DNA of 15,000 nucleotides from CAYWTX01 sp964461295 (GCA_964461295.1 CAYWTX010000573.1:1-15000), one strand, 5' to 3'; positions 6,507 through 14,356 are shown, counted from the first letter of the stretch. Translations and numbers: made by a program. Notes: generated by a model from the letters alone, not told the origin.

Positions 6507-8462
6507 ATGAACGTGGACATTGCATTGAGCGGGCTTCGCGTTGCCCAGACCGCCATCGAGCTGGCGGGGACGAACATCGCCAATGCCTCGACGGAGGGCT
6601 ACCACCGCCAGGACCTGGTGATCGGCCCGGAGACGGGTTCGCGGGCGATGGGCGTGCCCGTCGGCGGCTCGCGGGTGCTGGGCTACGAGAGGACCATCGA
6701 CACGCTGCTGGAGTCGGAAATCCGCCGCCAGCAGCCGCAACTGGGGCAGGTGGACGCCGAACTGTCGGCCTTGCAGGCATTCGAGGGCGCTTTGGGCGAC
6801 CTGGGCGCCAGCCCGCTGGGCCAGGCCGTCACGAAGTTCTTCAGTTCGCTCACCGAGTTGGCGTCGCAGCCGACCAGCCAGGCCCTGCGCGAGCAGGCGA
6901 TCTGGTCGGCCCAGGACCTGTCCGGGCAGCTCAACCGCGTGGCGGCGACGCTGCGGGAACTCAAGCGGGGCGCGTTGACGCAGGCGCAGGCCGCCGTCGA
7001 GCAGGTCAATTCGCTGTCGGCGCAGATCGCCGAGCAGAACTCGCAGATCCAGTCGATCACGTTGCGCGGCGGGCAGCCGAACCTGGTCGCCGACCAGCGC
7101 GATCAAGCCATCGCCGAGCTGTCCAGGCTGATCGACGTCCAGGTCATCGTTCGCAAAGACGCGTCCGGCGCCGCCGACGTCGTGGCGGCGGGCACGACGC
7201 TGGTGTCCGGCTCGCGGCCCGCGCGAATGGAAGCCATCGTCGACGACGGCGAGCTGGGCATCACGCGCGAGGGTGCGGCCAGCGCCGGCGGCCGCCTCCA
7301 CGGGGGCCGGCTGGCAGGCCTGGAGGCGCTCCATAACGACCTGCTCGACCAGGCGCAGGGCGACCTGGACGCCCTGGCGGGGCAGATTGCCCGGCAGATC
7401 AACCGGCTGCACGTGAACGGCATCGGCGCGGCCGGGTCGTTCAGCGTCCTGACCGGCAGCGGCATCGGCGACACCGGCGCGGCGTTGAGCAGCCTGGGCC
7501 TGGGCATCACCGCGGGGGAAGTGCGCGTGCGGCTGGTCGGCTCGGGCGGGGATGTGGAGCGGTACAGCGTGGCCGTCGACCCCGATGCCGATTCGCTGGA
7601 AGACGTGGCGGCCCGGCTGGCCGCCCTGGCTCCCGCCAAGTTCGCGGCGAACGTGGTGGGCGACAAGCTGAAACTGGAGGGTCGGGGCGGCTGGAAGTTC
7701 GATTTCCTCGGCGGCGCCGAACTGACGCAGGACGCCGGCTGGACCGGCACTTCGCCGGCCGCGACGACGGGAACCTACACCGCCGGGCAGAACAGGACCT
7801 ACACGCTGACGATGGTCGGCGGCGGACAGGTCGGCGTGACGGAGGGGTTGTCCGTCCGCGTGCGGACCGCCGCCGGCGAGGTCGCCACGCTGGACGTGGG
7901 GCGGGGATACGCAGCCGGCGACGGGTTGGAGATCGGCGACGGACTGAGCATCTCCTTCGGCGTGGGCACGCTGGTGGACGGCCAGACGCAGACGCTGGAG
8001 GCCACCGGCGACAGCGACCCGTCGGGCTTCCTGGCGGGCGCGGGGATGAACACGTTCTTCACCGGACGGACGGCCGCGGACATCGGCGTGCGGCAGGACC
8101 TGCTGGAGGACGACAGGCTGCTGGCCACGGGGCTGGGGGACGCGGGCGTGGACAACCTGGCGATCGGGCGGATGGCGGCCCTTCGGGACACGCCGCTGGC
8201 GGAGTTGCGGGACGCGACGCCCGAGGACTACTTTCGCCTTCTGGTCACGGGCAACGGACAGAAGATCGCGATCCGCCAGGCGCGCCAGGAAGCGATGCAG
8301 AAGGTGGTTCAGCAGCTCGAGAGCCAGCGAGACAAGCTCAGCGGCGTGGACGTGAACGACGAGGCCGCCAAACTGATGGTCTTCGAGCAGATGTTCCAGA
8401 CGATGGCGAGGTTCCTGGCCGCGCAGCAGAAGGTGGTGGACGGGCTGGTGGAACTGATGTGA
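6507..8462 (+). CDS. flgK: Flagellar hook-associated protein 1 FlgK
   Basis: FlgK is the first junction protein between hook and filament. The 651-aa product has the conserved N-terminus MNVDIALSGLRVAQTAIELAGTNIANASTEGYHRQD. A long alpha-helical domain with LTELASQPTSQALREQ and LNSLSAQ-type segments follows (about residues 100-260). A beta-rich outer insert spans about 300-530, including a flagellin hook-IN-like stretch (DSLEDVAARLAAL...ANVVGDKLKLEGRGG, about 360-400). The C-terminal helix NDEAAKLMVFEQMFQTMARFLAAQQKVVDGLVELM is diagnostic. Size is in the range of larger FlgKs (E. coli has about 547 aa); the excess lies in the exposed middle domain. A GCGGAGA ribosome-binding site lies six bases before the ATG, and the flgN stop is one base upstream of the start. 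Confidence 0.95.
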   Translation: MNVDIALSGLRVAQTAIELAGTNIANASTEGYHRQDLVIGPETGSRAMGVPVGGSRVLGYERTIDTLLESEIRRQQPQLGQVDAELSALQAFEGALGDLGASPLGQAVTKFFSSLTELASQPTSQALREQAIWSAQDLSGQLNRVAATLRELKRGALTQAQAAVEQVNSLSAQIAEQNSQIQSITLRGGQPNLVADQRDQAIAELSRLIDVQVIVRKDASGAADVVAAGTTLVSGSRPARMEAIVDDGELGITREGAASAGGRLHGGRLAGLEALHNDLLDQAQGDLDALAGQIARQINRLHVNGIGAAGSFSVLTGSGIGDTGAALSSLGLGITAGEVRVRLVGSGGDVERYSVAVDPDADSLEDVAARLAALAPAKFAANVVGDKLKLEGRGGWKFDFLGGAELTQDAGWTGTSPAATTGTYTAGQNRTYTLTMVGGGQVGVTEGLSVRVRTAAGEVATLDVGRGYAAGDGLEIGDGLSISFGVGTLVDGQTQTLEATGDSDPSGFLAGAGMNTFFTGRTAADIGVRQDLLEDDRLLATGLGDAGVDNLAIGRMAALRDTPLAELRDATPEDYFRLLVTGNGQKIAIRQARQEAMQKVVQQLESQRDKLSGVDVNDEAAKLMVFEQMFQTMARFLAAQQKVVDGLVELM

Positions 8463-8485
8463 GAGACCAGAGAGATGAGCATCGA

Positions 8486-8520
8486 CGGTTGACGCGGTCA
8501 ACCGGACCGGCACGGTCCGG
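8486..8520. repeat. Two overlapping triloop palindromes in the flgK-flgL spacer
   Basis: CGGTTGAC-GCG-GTCAACCG (8486-8504) is followed by CCGGACCG-GCA-CGGTCCGG (8502-8520). Both stems are perfect 8-bp with 3-nt loops and they share three bases, so in RNA only one can form fully at a time. No T-run follows. They may be REP-like repeats or an RNA switch in the flgK-flgL leader. Confidence 0.55.
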
Positions 8521-8540
8521 CCCGTTCGGCTCCGGCGTGG

Positions 8541-8554
8541 AAGCTGGTAGCTGG
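8541..8554 (+). repeat. Second copy of the AAGCTGG/TAGCTGG repeat
   Basis: AAGCTGG followed by TAGCTGG repeats the 7-bp unit that bounds the four-helix-bundle element at 4449-4483. Here no gene accompanies it. It is immediately followed by AGG, so its last bases form part of the GGAGG ribosome-binding site of flgL. Confidence 0.75.
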
Positions 8555-8562
8555 AGGCTCCT

Positions 8563-9996
8563 ATGAGCGGTTGGGGTTCGATCTACAACAACTCGCGGCT
8601 GGCGCTGGCGCAGCAGACGAACCTGCTGGCCAAACTCCAGGAGCAGATCTCCAGCGGCTCCCGGGTGAACCGCGCCTCGGACGCGCCGGTGGACGCCCTG
8701 CGCATCATGCAGCTCCGGGCGCAGTCGGGCCGGGCGGCCGACTACGACACGAACATGCGTGAAGTGGTCCGTATTCAGGAAGTCGGCTATGACGTGATCC
8801 AGAGTCTCTCGTCCACCATTCAGGACGTGCTGCAGAAGCTGGAACAGGTGTCCAGCGACACCTACAACTCCGATTCCCGGCAGATCATCGCCCAGGGCGT
8901 CGACTCGGCCCTTCAAGAGGCCCTCATGCTCGTCAACACGCGCAGCCTGGGGCGCTACATCTTCAGCGGCGTCCGCACCGACGTGCAGCCCTACGCCGCG
9001 CGGATGGACGGCCAGTATGTTTCCGGCGTCACGTACCAGGGCGGCGCCGACGAATTGATGGTGCCCGTGGCGCCAAACCTGGAGATGCCCGGAACGCTGG
9101 CGGGCGGGCAGATGTTCGGTCTGGACAACCGCCAGCCGGCGACGTTCAGCGGGACGACCGGGGCCGCGGCCGGACCGGGCACCAACAGCGTGACCGGTGA
9201 CGTCGTGCTGAAGATCGTCCACGACGAAACGACGGTCGTGAGCGATCCGGATTCCACCGGCCTGGCCGTTTCGGCAATCGGCGGAGGCGCCGATAGCGCG
9301 CTGGGGCGCTACGAGGTGACGGTGGACGTGCCCAACGGCCGCATCAAGCTCGCCGATGGCGACTGGGTCGCCTTTGACGGAACGGAGACATCGTTGACCG
9401 TCGCCGACGCCGGCGGCGACGTGGTGCATCTGGACGTCACGCACCTGGCCGCCCTGGCCGCTCCGGCCGTCGTGACGATCCAGTCCAACGGCACGATGTC
9501 CATCGGCGACGGCCCGGTCACGGCCCTGTCGGACTTCACGCAGCACAACGTGGCCGTGCTGGATTCGGACGGGCGCGTGCTGTACGTGGACGCGACGGGC
9601 ATCCGGCGAGCCGGCAGCGACCTGGCCGGCAACGCCGGCACCGGCGACCTGTTCGGCACGCTGATCTACGCCCGCGACCTGCTCCTGGGGCGGATTCAGG
9701 TGCCGGGCGTGCAGCCCGGACAACTCGTCACCCAGGCTGTGGAGACGCTGCGCGGCATCCTGGGCGGCGTGACCCGCGCGATGACGACGACCGGCTCGCG
9801 GCTGCAAGCGATGGACACGCTCCAGACGAGCATGGAATCGATCCGCATCGTGGCCGACGACCAGGCGGCCAAGGTCGAGGACGCGGACATCACGGACCTG
9901 GCGACGCAGTTGGCTCGCACGCAGACGCTGTACGAGATGACCCTCCAGACGGCGGCGAAGCTGCTTCAGCTCAACCTGCTGGACTTCCTGAGGTAG
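8563..9996 (+). CDS. flgL: Flagellar hook-associated protein 3 FlgL
   Basis: FlgL is the second junction protein, connecting FlgK to flagellin. The 477-aa product starts with the flagellin-like N-terminal helix: YNNSRLALAQQTNLLAKLQEQISSGSRVNRASDAPVDALR (about residues 8-47). The matching C-terminal helix ends LATQLARTQTLYEMTLQTAAKLLQLNLLDFLR. Between them, YIFSGVRTDVQPY (about 136-148) is a typical FlgL motif. It is longer than common FlgLs (about 300-400 aa); the extra length is a beta-rich, Gly/Asp/Thr-rich exposed insert at about residues 160-370. GGAGG five bases before the ATG sets the start. This is the last recognisable flagellar structural gene of the cluster. Confidence 0.94.
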   Translation: MSGWGSIYNNSRLALAQQTNLLAKLQEQISSGSRVNRASDAPVDALRIMQLRAQSGRAADYDTNMREVVRIQEVGYDVIQSLSSTIQDVLQKLEQVSSDTYNSDSRQIIAQGVDSALQEALMLVNTRSLGRYIFSGVRTDVQPYAARMDGQYVSGVTYQGGADELMVPVAPNLEMPGTLAGGQMFGLDNRQPATFSGTTGAAAGPGTNSVTGDVVLKIVHDETTVVSDPDSTGLAVSAIGGGADSALGRYEVTVDVPNGRIKLADGDWVAFDGTETSLTVADAGGDVVHLDVTHLAALAAPAVVTIQSNGTMSIGDGPVTALSDFTQHNVAVLDSDGRVLYVDATGIRRAGSDLAGNAGTGDLFGTLIYARDLLLGRIQVPGVQPGQLVTQAVETLRGILGGVTRAMTTTGSRLQAMDTLQTSMESIRIVADDQAAKVEDADITDLATQLARTQTLYEMTLQTAAKLLQLNLLDFLR

Positions 9997-10006
9997 GGCG
10001 CACATC

Positions 10007-10112
10007 CGGGCATGGTCCGGGAAGTGCCGCCCGGTGGCACAACTCCCCAGAGCTGTGGATCCCGGAAGCCGCAACTCGGAGAGTTGCGCCGCCCGGACCT
10101 GAACCATGCCCG
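10007..10112. repeat. Nested palindromic structure downstream of flgL
   Basis: An outer arm, CGGGCATGGT plus CCGGG (10007-10021), pairs with CCCGG (10092-10096) and ACCATGCCCG (10103-10112), leaving one 6-nt bulge. Inside lie GTGCC/GGCAC (10024-10040), CACAACTC-CCCA-GAGCTGTG (10038-10057, one mismatch) and GCAACTC-GGA-GAGTTGC (10071-10087, perfect). The two inner hairpins resemble each other in sequence, as in a tandem pair of one REP-like family. The whole could also be a structured RNA or the 3' end of the flagellar transcript. The rest of the 9997-10324 gap holds no convincing gene. Confidence 0.55.
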
Positions 10113-10270
10113 TATCCCTCGACAATGCCCCCGTGGAGCGCTGGAGTTCGCGGTCCGCGCCGGGCTTGGCGACAACCGGCCCGCGAGTTTCCTGGCGCAC
10201 GGCCTGTCCAGAATCTTTACATCGGCGCCGAACGCGGCGACAGGTTGCCTGTTTCTCCTCGGAAATCGAC

Positions 10271-10295
10271 GATTGGCGATCGGCAATCGCCAATC
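10271..10295. repeat. 10-bp palindrome upstream of the TPR gene
   Basis: GATTGGCGAT and its perfect complement ATCGCCAATC are separated by a 5-nt loop (CGGCA). It lies 29 bp before the TPR start. The sequence style (GATTGGCGAT/GGCAATCGCC) is that of simple interspersed repeats rather than of an operator, but a regulatory role cannot be excluded. Confidence 0.5.
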
Positions 10296-10324
10296 CCCTC
10301 GCCCGGCACGAAGATTGCACTCCC

Positions 10325-11374
10325 ATGGGCGTGAGCAGTTCATGCACAACGACGGACCACCATGGGCGGGCGCTGGAGCTTGCCCGCGACGGGCGCCAGG
10401 AGCAGGCCCTGTTGCGATTGCGCGAGCACCTGTTGGATCATCCCTTCGACGCCGAGGCGCTCAACGACGCCGGCGTCCTGCTCCACGAGTTGGGCCGGCA
10501 CGGCGAGGCCGTGGAGCACCTCCGCAAAGCGGTCGCCCGGTTCGCGCCTCCCGCCCCGCCTGAGGCGCTGGCCAACCTGGCCGAGGCCTACATCGCCGCC
10601 GATCGCGCCGTCGATTCCCTGGGGATCCTGGAGCGTCTCCGGGTAGCCGGCGCTCTGCAAGTTGACCTGGCCAACCGAGCCGCGGGCGCCATGCTCAACG
10701 CCGGCGACGCCGCCGCGGCGGCCGAGGCCGTGCTCTGCTCGCTGAAGGCCTGTCCCGACCAGCCGCCCCTGCGGGGCGTGCTCGACGAGTTGCGCCACAT
10801 CCAGTACCGCGACCTCATGGAACTCGGCGACAGCTACGCTTCGCTCGAGCAGGCCGACTTCGCCGGCGACTGCTACCGCGAAGCGGCCGTGCTGGAACCC
10901 CACCGCAGCCAGCCCCACGTGGGGCTGGGCATCCTCGCCCTCCAGGCCGGCAGGTACGCCGAAGCGCGGGACTCCTTTGCCGCCGCGGCCGCACGCGACG
11001 CCCGATGCTCCGAGGCCTACGGCGGGCTGGCGATGGTATACCAGCAGCGGCAGGACTTCGCCGCGGCCCTGGAGATGTACCTGCGCTGCCTCCAACTCAA
11101 CCCCGACAATCTGGTGGCGCTGCTGGGACTGTTCCAGACTTCCTGCCGCATGGGCACCTTCGCGAAGGTCATCCACTTCCTCCAGGTCTACCTCGACCGT
11201 CACCCAGGCGACACGCCGGTGCTCTTCTGCCTGGCCACCCTCTACGCCCGCGACGGGCGGCTGCGGCATGCCGAGAAGGCCCTGCTGGACGTGCTGGCGC
11301 TGGAACCGGGCAAGCAGGAGGCGGCCGACATGCTTCAGGCCGTGCGGGCCGACCTGCGAGGAGCGCAGCGATGA
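10325..11374 (+). CDS. Tetratricopeptide (TPR) repeat protein
   Basis: The 349-aa product consists of repeated helix pairs with TPR spacing. Clear units include ALNDAGVLLHELGRHGEAVEHLRKAV, PHVGLGILALQAGRYAEARDSFAAAAA, AYGGLAMVYQQRQDFAAALEMYLRCLQLNP and LFCLATLYARDGRLRHAEKALLDVLALEP. No signal peptide or membrane segment is apparent, so it is probably a cytoplasmic protein-interaction scaffold. The ATG at 10325 is chosen because the TPR pattern begins soon after it; the frame is open back to about 10106, but that part is low-complexity and overlaps palindromes. No strong ribosome-binding site is seen. It follows flgL on the same strand and is coupled to the next gene by an ATGA overlap. A flagellar role is inferred from position only, and the partner is unknown. 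Confidence 0.8.
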   Translation: MGVSSSCTTTDHHGRALELARDGRQEQALLRLREHLLDHPFDAEALNDAGVLLHELGRHGEAVEHLRKAVARFAPPAPPEALANLAEAYIAADRAVDSLGILERLRVAGALQVDLANRAAGAMLNAGDAAAAAEAVLCSLKACPDQPPLRGVLDELRHIQYRDLMELGDSYASLEQADFAGDCYREAAVLEPHRSQPHVGLGILALQAGRYAEARDSFAAAAARDARCSEAYGGLAMVYQQRQDFAAALEMYLRCLQLNPDNLVALLGLFQTSCRMGTFAKVIHFLQVYLDRHPGDTPVLFCLATLYARDGRLRHAEKALLDVLALEPGKQEAADMLQAVRADLRGAQR

Positions 11375-11697
11375 CCCCGCCGCCCCAGGCGCCCGTCGAC
11401 GTGGAGGCGCTGCTGACGCGGATCGAGGCTGAACTTCGCCGGCAGAACGACGACCTGGAGGAGCTTCAGCCCTCCGACGCCCAGTCGCTGGGCCGCGACG
11501 TGGAGTTGCTGGCTGGCGCGTTCTCGCGTCGCCCGCCGAACGCCGCGCAGGCGCGGCGAATCGCCCAGGTGCGATCTCTGCACCAGAGACTGTCGCTCGC
11601 CCTCGCCCAGCGCCGCGGCGAACTGCTCGAAAGGTTGGCGAGGATCGGCACGGGGAAGAAGGCTGCCCGCGCCTACGGCCGCAACGCCGCGACGTGA
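11371..11697 (+). CDS. Small helical protein, possibly flagellar-chaperone-like
   Basis: The 108-aa product is not confidently recognised. It is charged and helical throughout, with two long amphipathic stretches (DVEALLTRIEAELRRQNDDL and RSLHQRLSLALAQRRGELL) and a C-terminal IGTGKKAARAYGRN. Antiparallel helices followed by a Gly/Tyr-containing tail are reminiscent of FlgN/FliT-type export chaperones, but similarity is too weak for a name. GAGGAG lies seven bases before the ATG, and the start overlaps the TPR stop (ATGA), so the two proteins are probably made together. It is the last gene of the + strand run, and its stop is followed directly by a short hairpin. Confidence 0.7.
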   Translation: MTPPPQAPVDVEALLTRIEAELRRQNDDLEELQPSDAQSLGRDVELLAGAFSRRPPNAAQARRIAQVRSLHQRLSLALAQRRGELLERLARIGTGKKAARAYGRNAAT

Positions 11698-11711
11698 GAC
11701 CCGCCCGGGTC
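11698..11711. terminator. Possible bidirectional terminator hairpin
   Basis: GACCCG-CC-CGGGTC begins right after the stop of the small helical gene, in the 81-bp gap between convergent genes. The stem is short and no T-run follows on either strand, so this is weak and rests mainly on position. Confidence 0.25.
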
Positions 11712-11778
11712 CCGCGGGGGTCCTGCCTTCATTCCTTGCCGGACGCCACGTTCCCCGGCCCGCTTTCGGTCCCACCGG

Positions 11779-12663
11779 TCACCGGCCCGGCCCCAGCAGC
11801 TTCTCCGCGTTGCGGCGGGTGATCTTCTCATACACGGTGGGCGGTATCTGCTTGTCGTCGCGCATCGCCGCAAGCAGGCCCATCAGCGGCGGGGGCAGGA
11901 CGCCGCCTTCGGGGAACAAGTCGGTGCCGAACAGCAGCCGGTCCTGGAATTCCCCCACGAACGCCGCCGCGTGATCGCGGTCGCGGGCCAGCGCGTTATA
12001 CCCGCTGTGGCCGCACAGGTCGCCGAGCAGGTTGGGGTATCGTCGCATGAGTTCCACGACACGTCCCGGCCGAACCGCCCCATCGGGGTAGCCGCCGCGA
12101 ATCTCGGGCGTCACGTCGGCTGAGATCTCCGACCAGAACGGCTGCGAGTGGCCCAGCAGCGTCAGACGGGGGAAGCGTTGCAGCACGCCCTCCAGCCGCG
12201 GCAGGCCGGGATCGTCGTAGAGGCCGTACTTCCCGCCGCCGAGTGTTGTGGCCACGTGGAACAGCAGCGGCAGGTGCAGGTCCTGAGCGGCCGCGAACAC
12301 CGGCTCGTTCCGCGGGTCGTCGAAGGCGATGTTCGGCACGTACTCGCCCACGCCGCGAGCGCCCTGGCCTGCCCAACGCTCGATCATCCGCCGCGGGTCC
12401 CGCCCGGCCGCCGCCTCGACCCGCGGGTCCAACGCCACGAACGGCACGAACCGGCCGCCGAAGTGGCGGCAGATTTCGACGACATCCTCGGCCGTCTCGC
12501 CCGATCCGTCGTCGCCCGCCCGCCATTCGGGGCCGACCATGCTCATCACGGCCGCTCGCTCGATGCCGAGGTCGTCGAGCCTGGCGATCAGCTTCCGCGC
12601 GTCGGCGAGGCAATCGCCGGTCCCTCCCCTCCGCCCGCAGTGAACGTGAATGTCAAGGAACAT
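11779..12663 (-). CDS. Metal-dependent amidohydrolase (Amidohydro_2 / COG2159 type)
   Basis: The 294-aa product is a TIM-barrel hydrolase of the Amidohydro_2 family. The metal-binding HxH is at the very start (MFLDIHVHCG, His6 and His8). Further likely ligands or catalytic residues are Glu107 in GVGEYVP, His136 in LPLLFHVATT, His172 in LLGHSQPFW and Asp248 in LLFGTDLF, the expected order for the family. Such enzymes hydrolyse or decarboxylate small cyclic or aromatic substrates; the substrate here cannot be told. There is no signal peptide, so it is cytoplasmic. The start at 12663 is chosen because the barrel begins there and AAGGCGG lies seven bases upstream on this strand; the frame is open to 13050 but the extension is Arg-rich and unlike protein. 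It converges on the flagellar cluster and diverges from the reductase-like gene. Confidence 0.88.
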   Translation of the reverse strand: MFLDIHVHCGRRGGTGDCLADARKLIARLDDLGIERAAVMSMVGPEWRAGDDGSGETAEDVVEICRHFGGRFVPFVALDPRVEAAAGRDPRRMIERWAGQGARGVGEYVPNIAFDDPRNEPVFAAAQDLHLPLLFHVATTLGGGKYGLYDDPGLPRLEGVLQRFPRLTLLGHSQPFWSEISADVTPEIRGGYPDGAVRPGRVVELMRRYPNLLGDLCGHSGYNALARDRDHAAAFVGEFQDRLLFGTDLFPEGGVLPPPLMGLLAAMRDDKQIPPTVYEKITRRNAEKLLGPGR

Positions 12664-13165
12664 CAGGTATCCGCCTTCTTGCTTCTTGATCTTCCGCCTT
12701 CGCCGGGGCCTCTGCCGGCGCGTCGCCGCATCGACCTGTGCCTTTCGGGCGGCGCAGTTCCGCGCCTTGGGCCAGCAACGCATCCTGGAGCGATGGAACA
12801 TCCAGGGCTCGAGGCCGGCGGCCTTGCCGGCAGCACAGGGCAGCGGCGACGCCCGCCGCGGTGGTCCAGCGACCTTCGGCTCACAGGGATCCTGGACAAA
12901 CCTGGGGGTCTGGCCGCACGGGACCCCATGGTACGCGACGGCATGGCCGGGGGCAACGACCGCCCTGGGAGCCCGCCCTTGTCGGACCGGCCTCCGCCCG
13001 ACCTGCCCGTGCCTTCCGGACAGGCCGGGAACGCCGCGGTCTCGATACACGCTGGTGGTCCATCACGCCGTTGCGGCGTTCCGTAACCACCGCCCCCGCG
13101 TCGGGTTGAAGAGCTTGGCACGCCATCGCAATCACAATCACAACTGAAGAGGAAGGGTAACGCAC
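12664..13165. other. Divergent intergenic region, no recognisable gene
   Basis: About 500 bp separate the divergent amidohydrolase and reductase-like genes. All frames give Arg/Pro/Gly-rich translations typical of out-of-frame GC-rich DNA, and no RNA gene was recognised. A 6-bp hairpin ACGCCG-TTG-CGGCGT lies at 13065-13079 and a short direct repeat (CAATCACAATCACAA) at about 13130-13144. Promoters for both genes presumably lie here but none could be identified with confidence. Confidence 0.5.
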
Positions 13166-14287
13166 ATGAACGGGCAGCCCATCTCACGCAGGCAGTTGCT
13201 TAAGGATGCCGCAACCGCGGCGACCGTGGCGGCCGGCGCCGCCGCCTTGGCACGGGTTGCGGCCGGCGCCTTGCCGGCCACCGAGCCGTCCGGCCCCCAC
13301 GCTGACCTCGACAAAGCCCGCAAGACGGCCAGCTACAACAGCCAGATGGAGTACCGCCGGCTCGGCAAGACCGGGTTGTGGGTCTCGGCGGTGTGTCTGG
13401 GCGGGCACTGGAAGGGCATGCAGCGCGTGCTCAAGGGCCCGGCGCCGGGGCTTGGCTCGTTCGTCACGGGGAAGGACGGAGAGGAACTCCTCAGGAACCG
13501 CCACGACGTCATCACTCGCTGCGTCGAACTGGGAATCAACTACGTCGACGCCTGCACGATGGGCGAGGTCTCCGCCTACGGCCCGGCTCTGAAGGGCCGG
13601 CGCGAGGCCATGTACATGGGCTTCGCCATGTGGCCGCACTGCCCGCGCGACCGCAAGAACTACTCCACCGCCAAGGCCATACTCGGGGCCATGGAGGAAG
13701 GAATGAAGGCCGCTCAGGTCGACTACGTGGACGTCTATCGCCTGGTGGCCGACGAGCGCGGCAGCCGGCACACGCAGACCGAGATCGACGAGATGATCGC
13801 CGCCCTCGACAAGGCCAGGAAGGACGGCAAGGCCCGCTTCACCGGCATTTCGTCGCACGATCGCAATTGGCTGAAGATGCTCATCGAGAAGTACCCCGAC
13901 CAGATCCAGGTCGTGCTGTTCCCCTACACGGCCGACACGAAGGAACTGCCCAAGGACAGCATCTTCGAGGCCGTGCGGAAGCACAACGTCGGCACGTTCG
14001 GGATCAAGCCCTTCGGCAGCGCGTCGCTGTTCAACGCGGGGAAGACACAGGAGGAGAAGGACAAGCTTGCCCGCATGGCCATCCGGTACATCCTGCACAA
14101 TCCGGCGATGACCGCTCCCATCCCCGGCATGGCCAGCCTCGCCGAGGTGGACAACATGGCCCTGGCGATCAAGGAACGCCGCCAGTTGGACTCGGCCGAG
14201 AAGGCCCAGTTGGACAGCGCCTGCCGCGAGATGTGGGCGTCGTTGCCCAGCGATTACCAGTGGCTGCGCCAGTGGCGGAACGTCTAG
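13166..14287 (+). CDS. Tat-exported aldo/keto-reductase-like protein
   Basis: The 373-aa product begins with a twin-arginine signal, SRRQLLK (residues 7-13), followed by an Ala-rich hydrophobic stretch to about residue 38, so it is predicted to fold in the cytoplasm with its cofactor and be exported. The mature part has the aldo/keto reductase pattern: EYRRLGKTGLWVSAVCLGG (62-80), ELGINYVDAC (121-130), VDYVDVYRL (185-193), KARFTGISSH (222-231) and FGIKPFG near 278-284. The usual catalytic Asp is present (Asp128). The residues expected for Tyr, Lys and His appear as Gly133, the Lys-free AMYMGFAMW segment and Val194. The enzyme may therefore use another chemistry or be a binding protein. GAGGAAGGG lies eight bases before the ATG. 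Exported AKR-like proteins of this kind are common in Planctomycetes; the substrate is unknown. Confidence 0.85.
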   Translation: MNGQPISRRQLLKDAATAATVAAGAAALARVAAGALPATEPSGPHADLDKARKTASYNSQMEYRRLGKTGLWVSAVCLGGHWKGMQRVLKGPAPGLGSFVTGKDGEELLRNRHDVITRCVELGINYVDACTMGEVSAYGPALKGRREAMYMGFAMWPHCPRDRKNYSTAKAILGAMEEGMKAAQVDYVDVYRLVADERGSRHTQTEIDEMIAALDKARKDGKARFTGISSHDRNWLKMLIEKYPDQIQVVLFPYTADTKELPKDSIFEAVRKHNVGTFGIKPFGSASLFNAGKTQEEKDKLARMAIRYILHNPAMTAPIPGMASLAEVDNMALAIKERRQLDSAEKAQLDSACREMWASLPSDYQWLRQWRNV

Positions 14288-14356
14288 ATCCGAGAGCCGG
14301 CGATGCGCCCCGGTTCGCCTCGCTCGTTGACGTACGGAGCCGGGCTGCGCCCTGGC

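Noticed and set aside
10106..10324. N-terminal extension of the TPR protein
   Set aside because: The extension has no TPR pattern, overlaps palindromic repeats and looks like non-coding translation.
6387..10347. Two 670-710-aa open frames on the - strand opposite flgK and flgL
   Set aside because: Same reason: they mirror the codon bias of flgK and flgL and contain no recognisable domain.
12664..13050. 129-residue N-terminal extension of the amidohydrolase
   Set aside because: The metal-binding HxH normally lies at the extreme N-terminus and a ribosome-binding site supports the start at 12663.
13113..13130. Sigma-54-like promoter (TGGCAC...CGCAA) upstream of the reductase-like gene
   Set aside because: The spacing between the GG and GC elements is one base too short and the -12 box is imperfect.
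14294..14316. Hairpin GAGCCGG/CCGGTTC as terminator of the reductase-like gene
   Set aside because: It has a wobble pair, a 9-nt loop and no T-run, so it cannot be told from chance in this GC-rich sequence.
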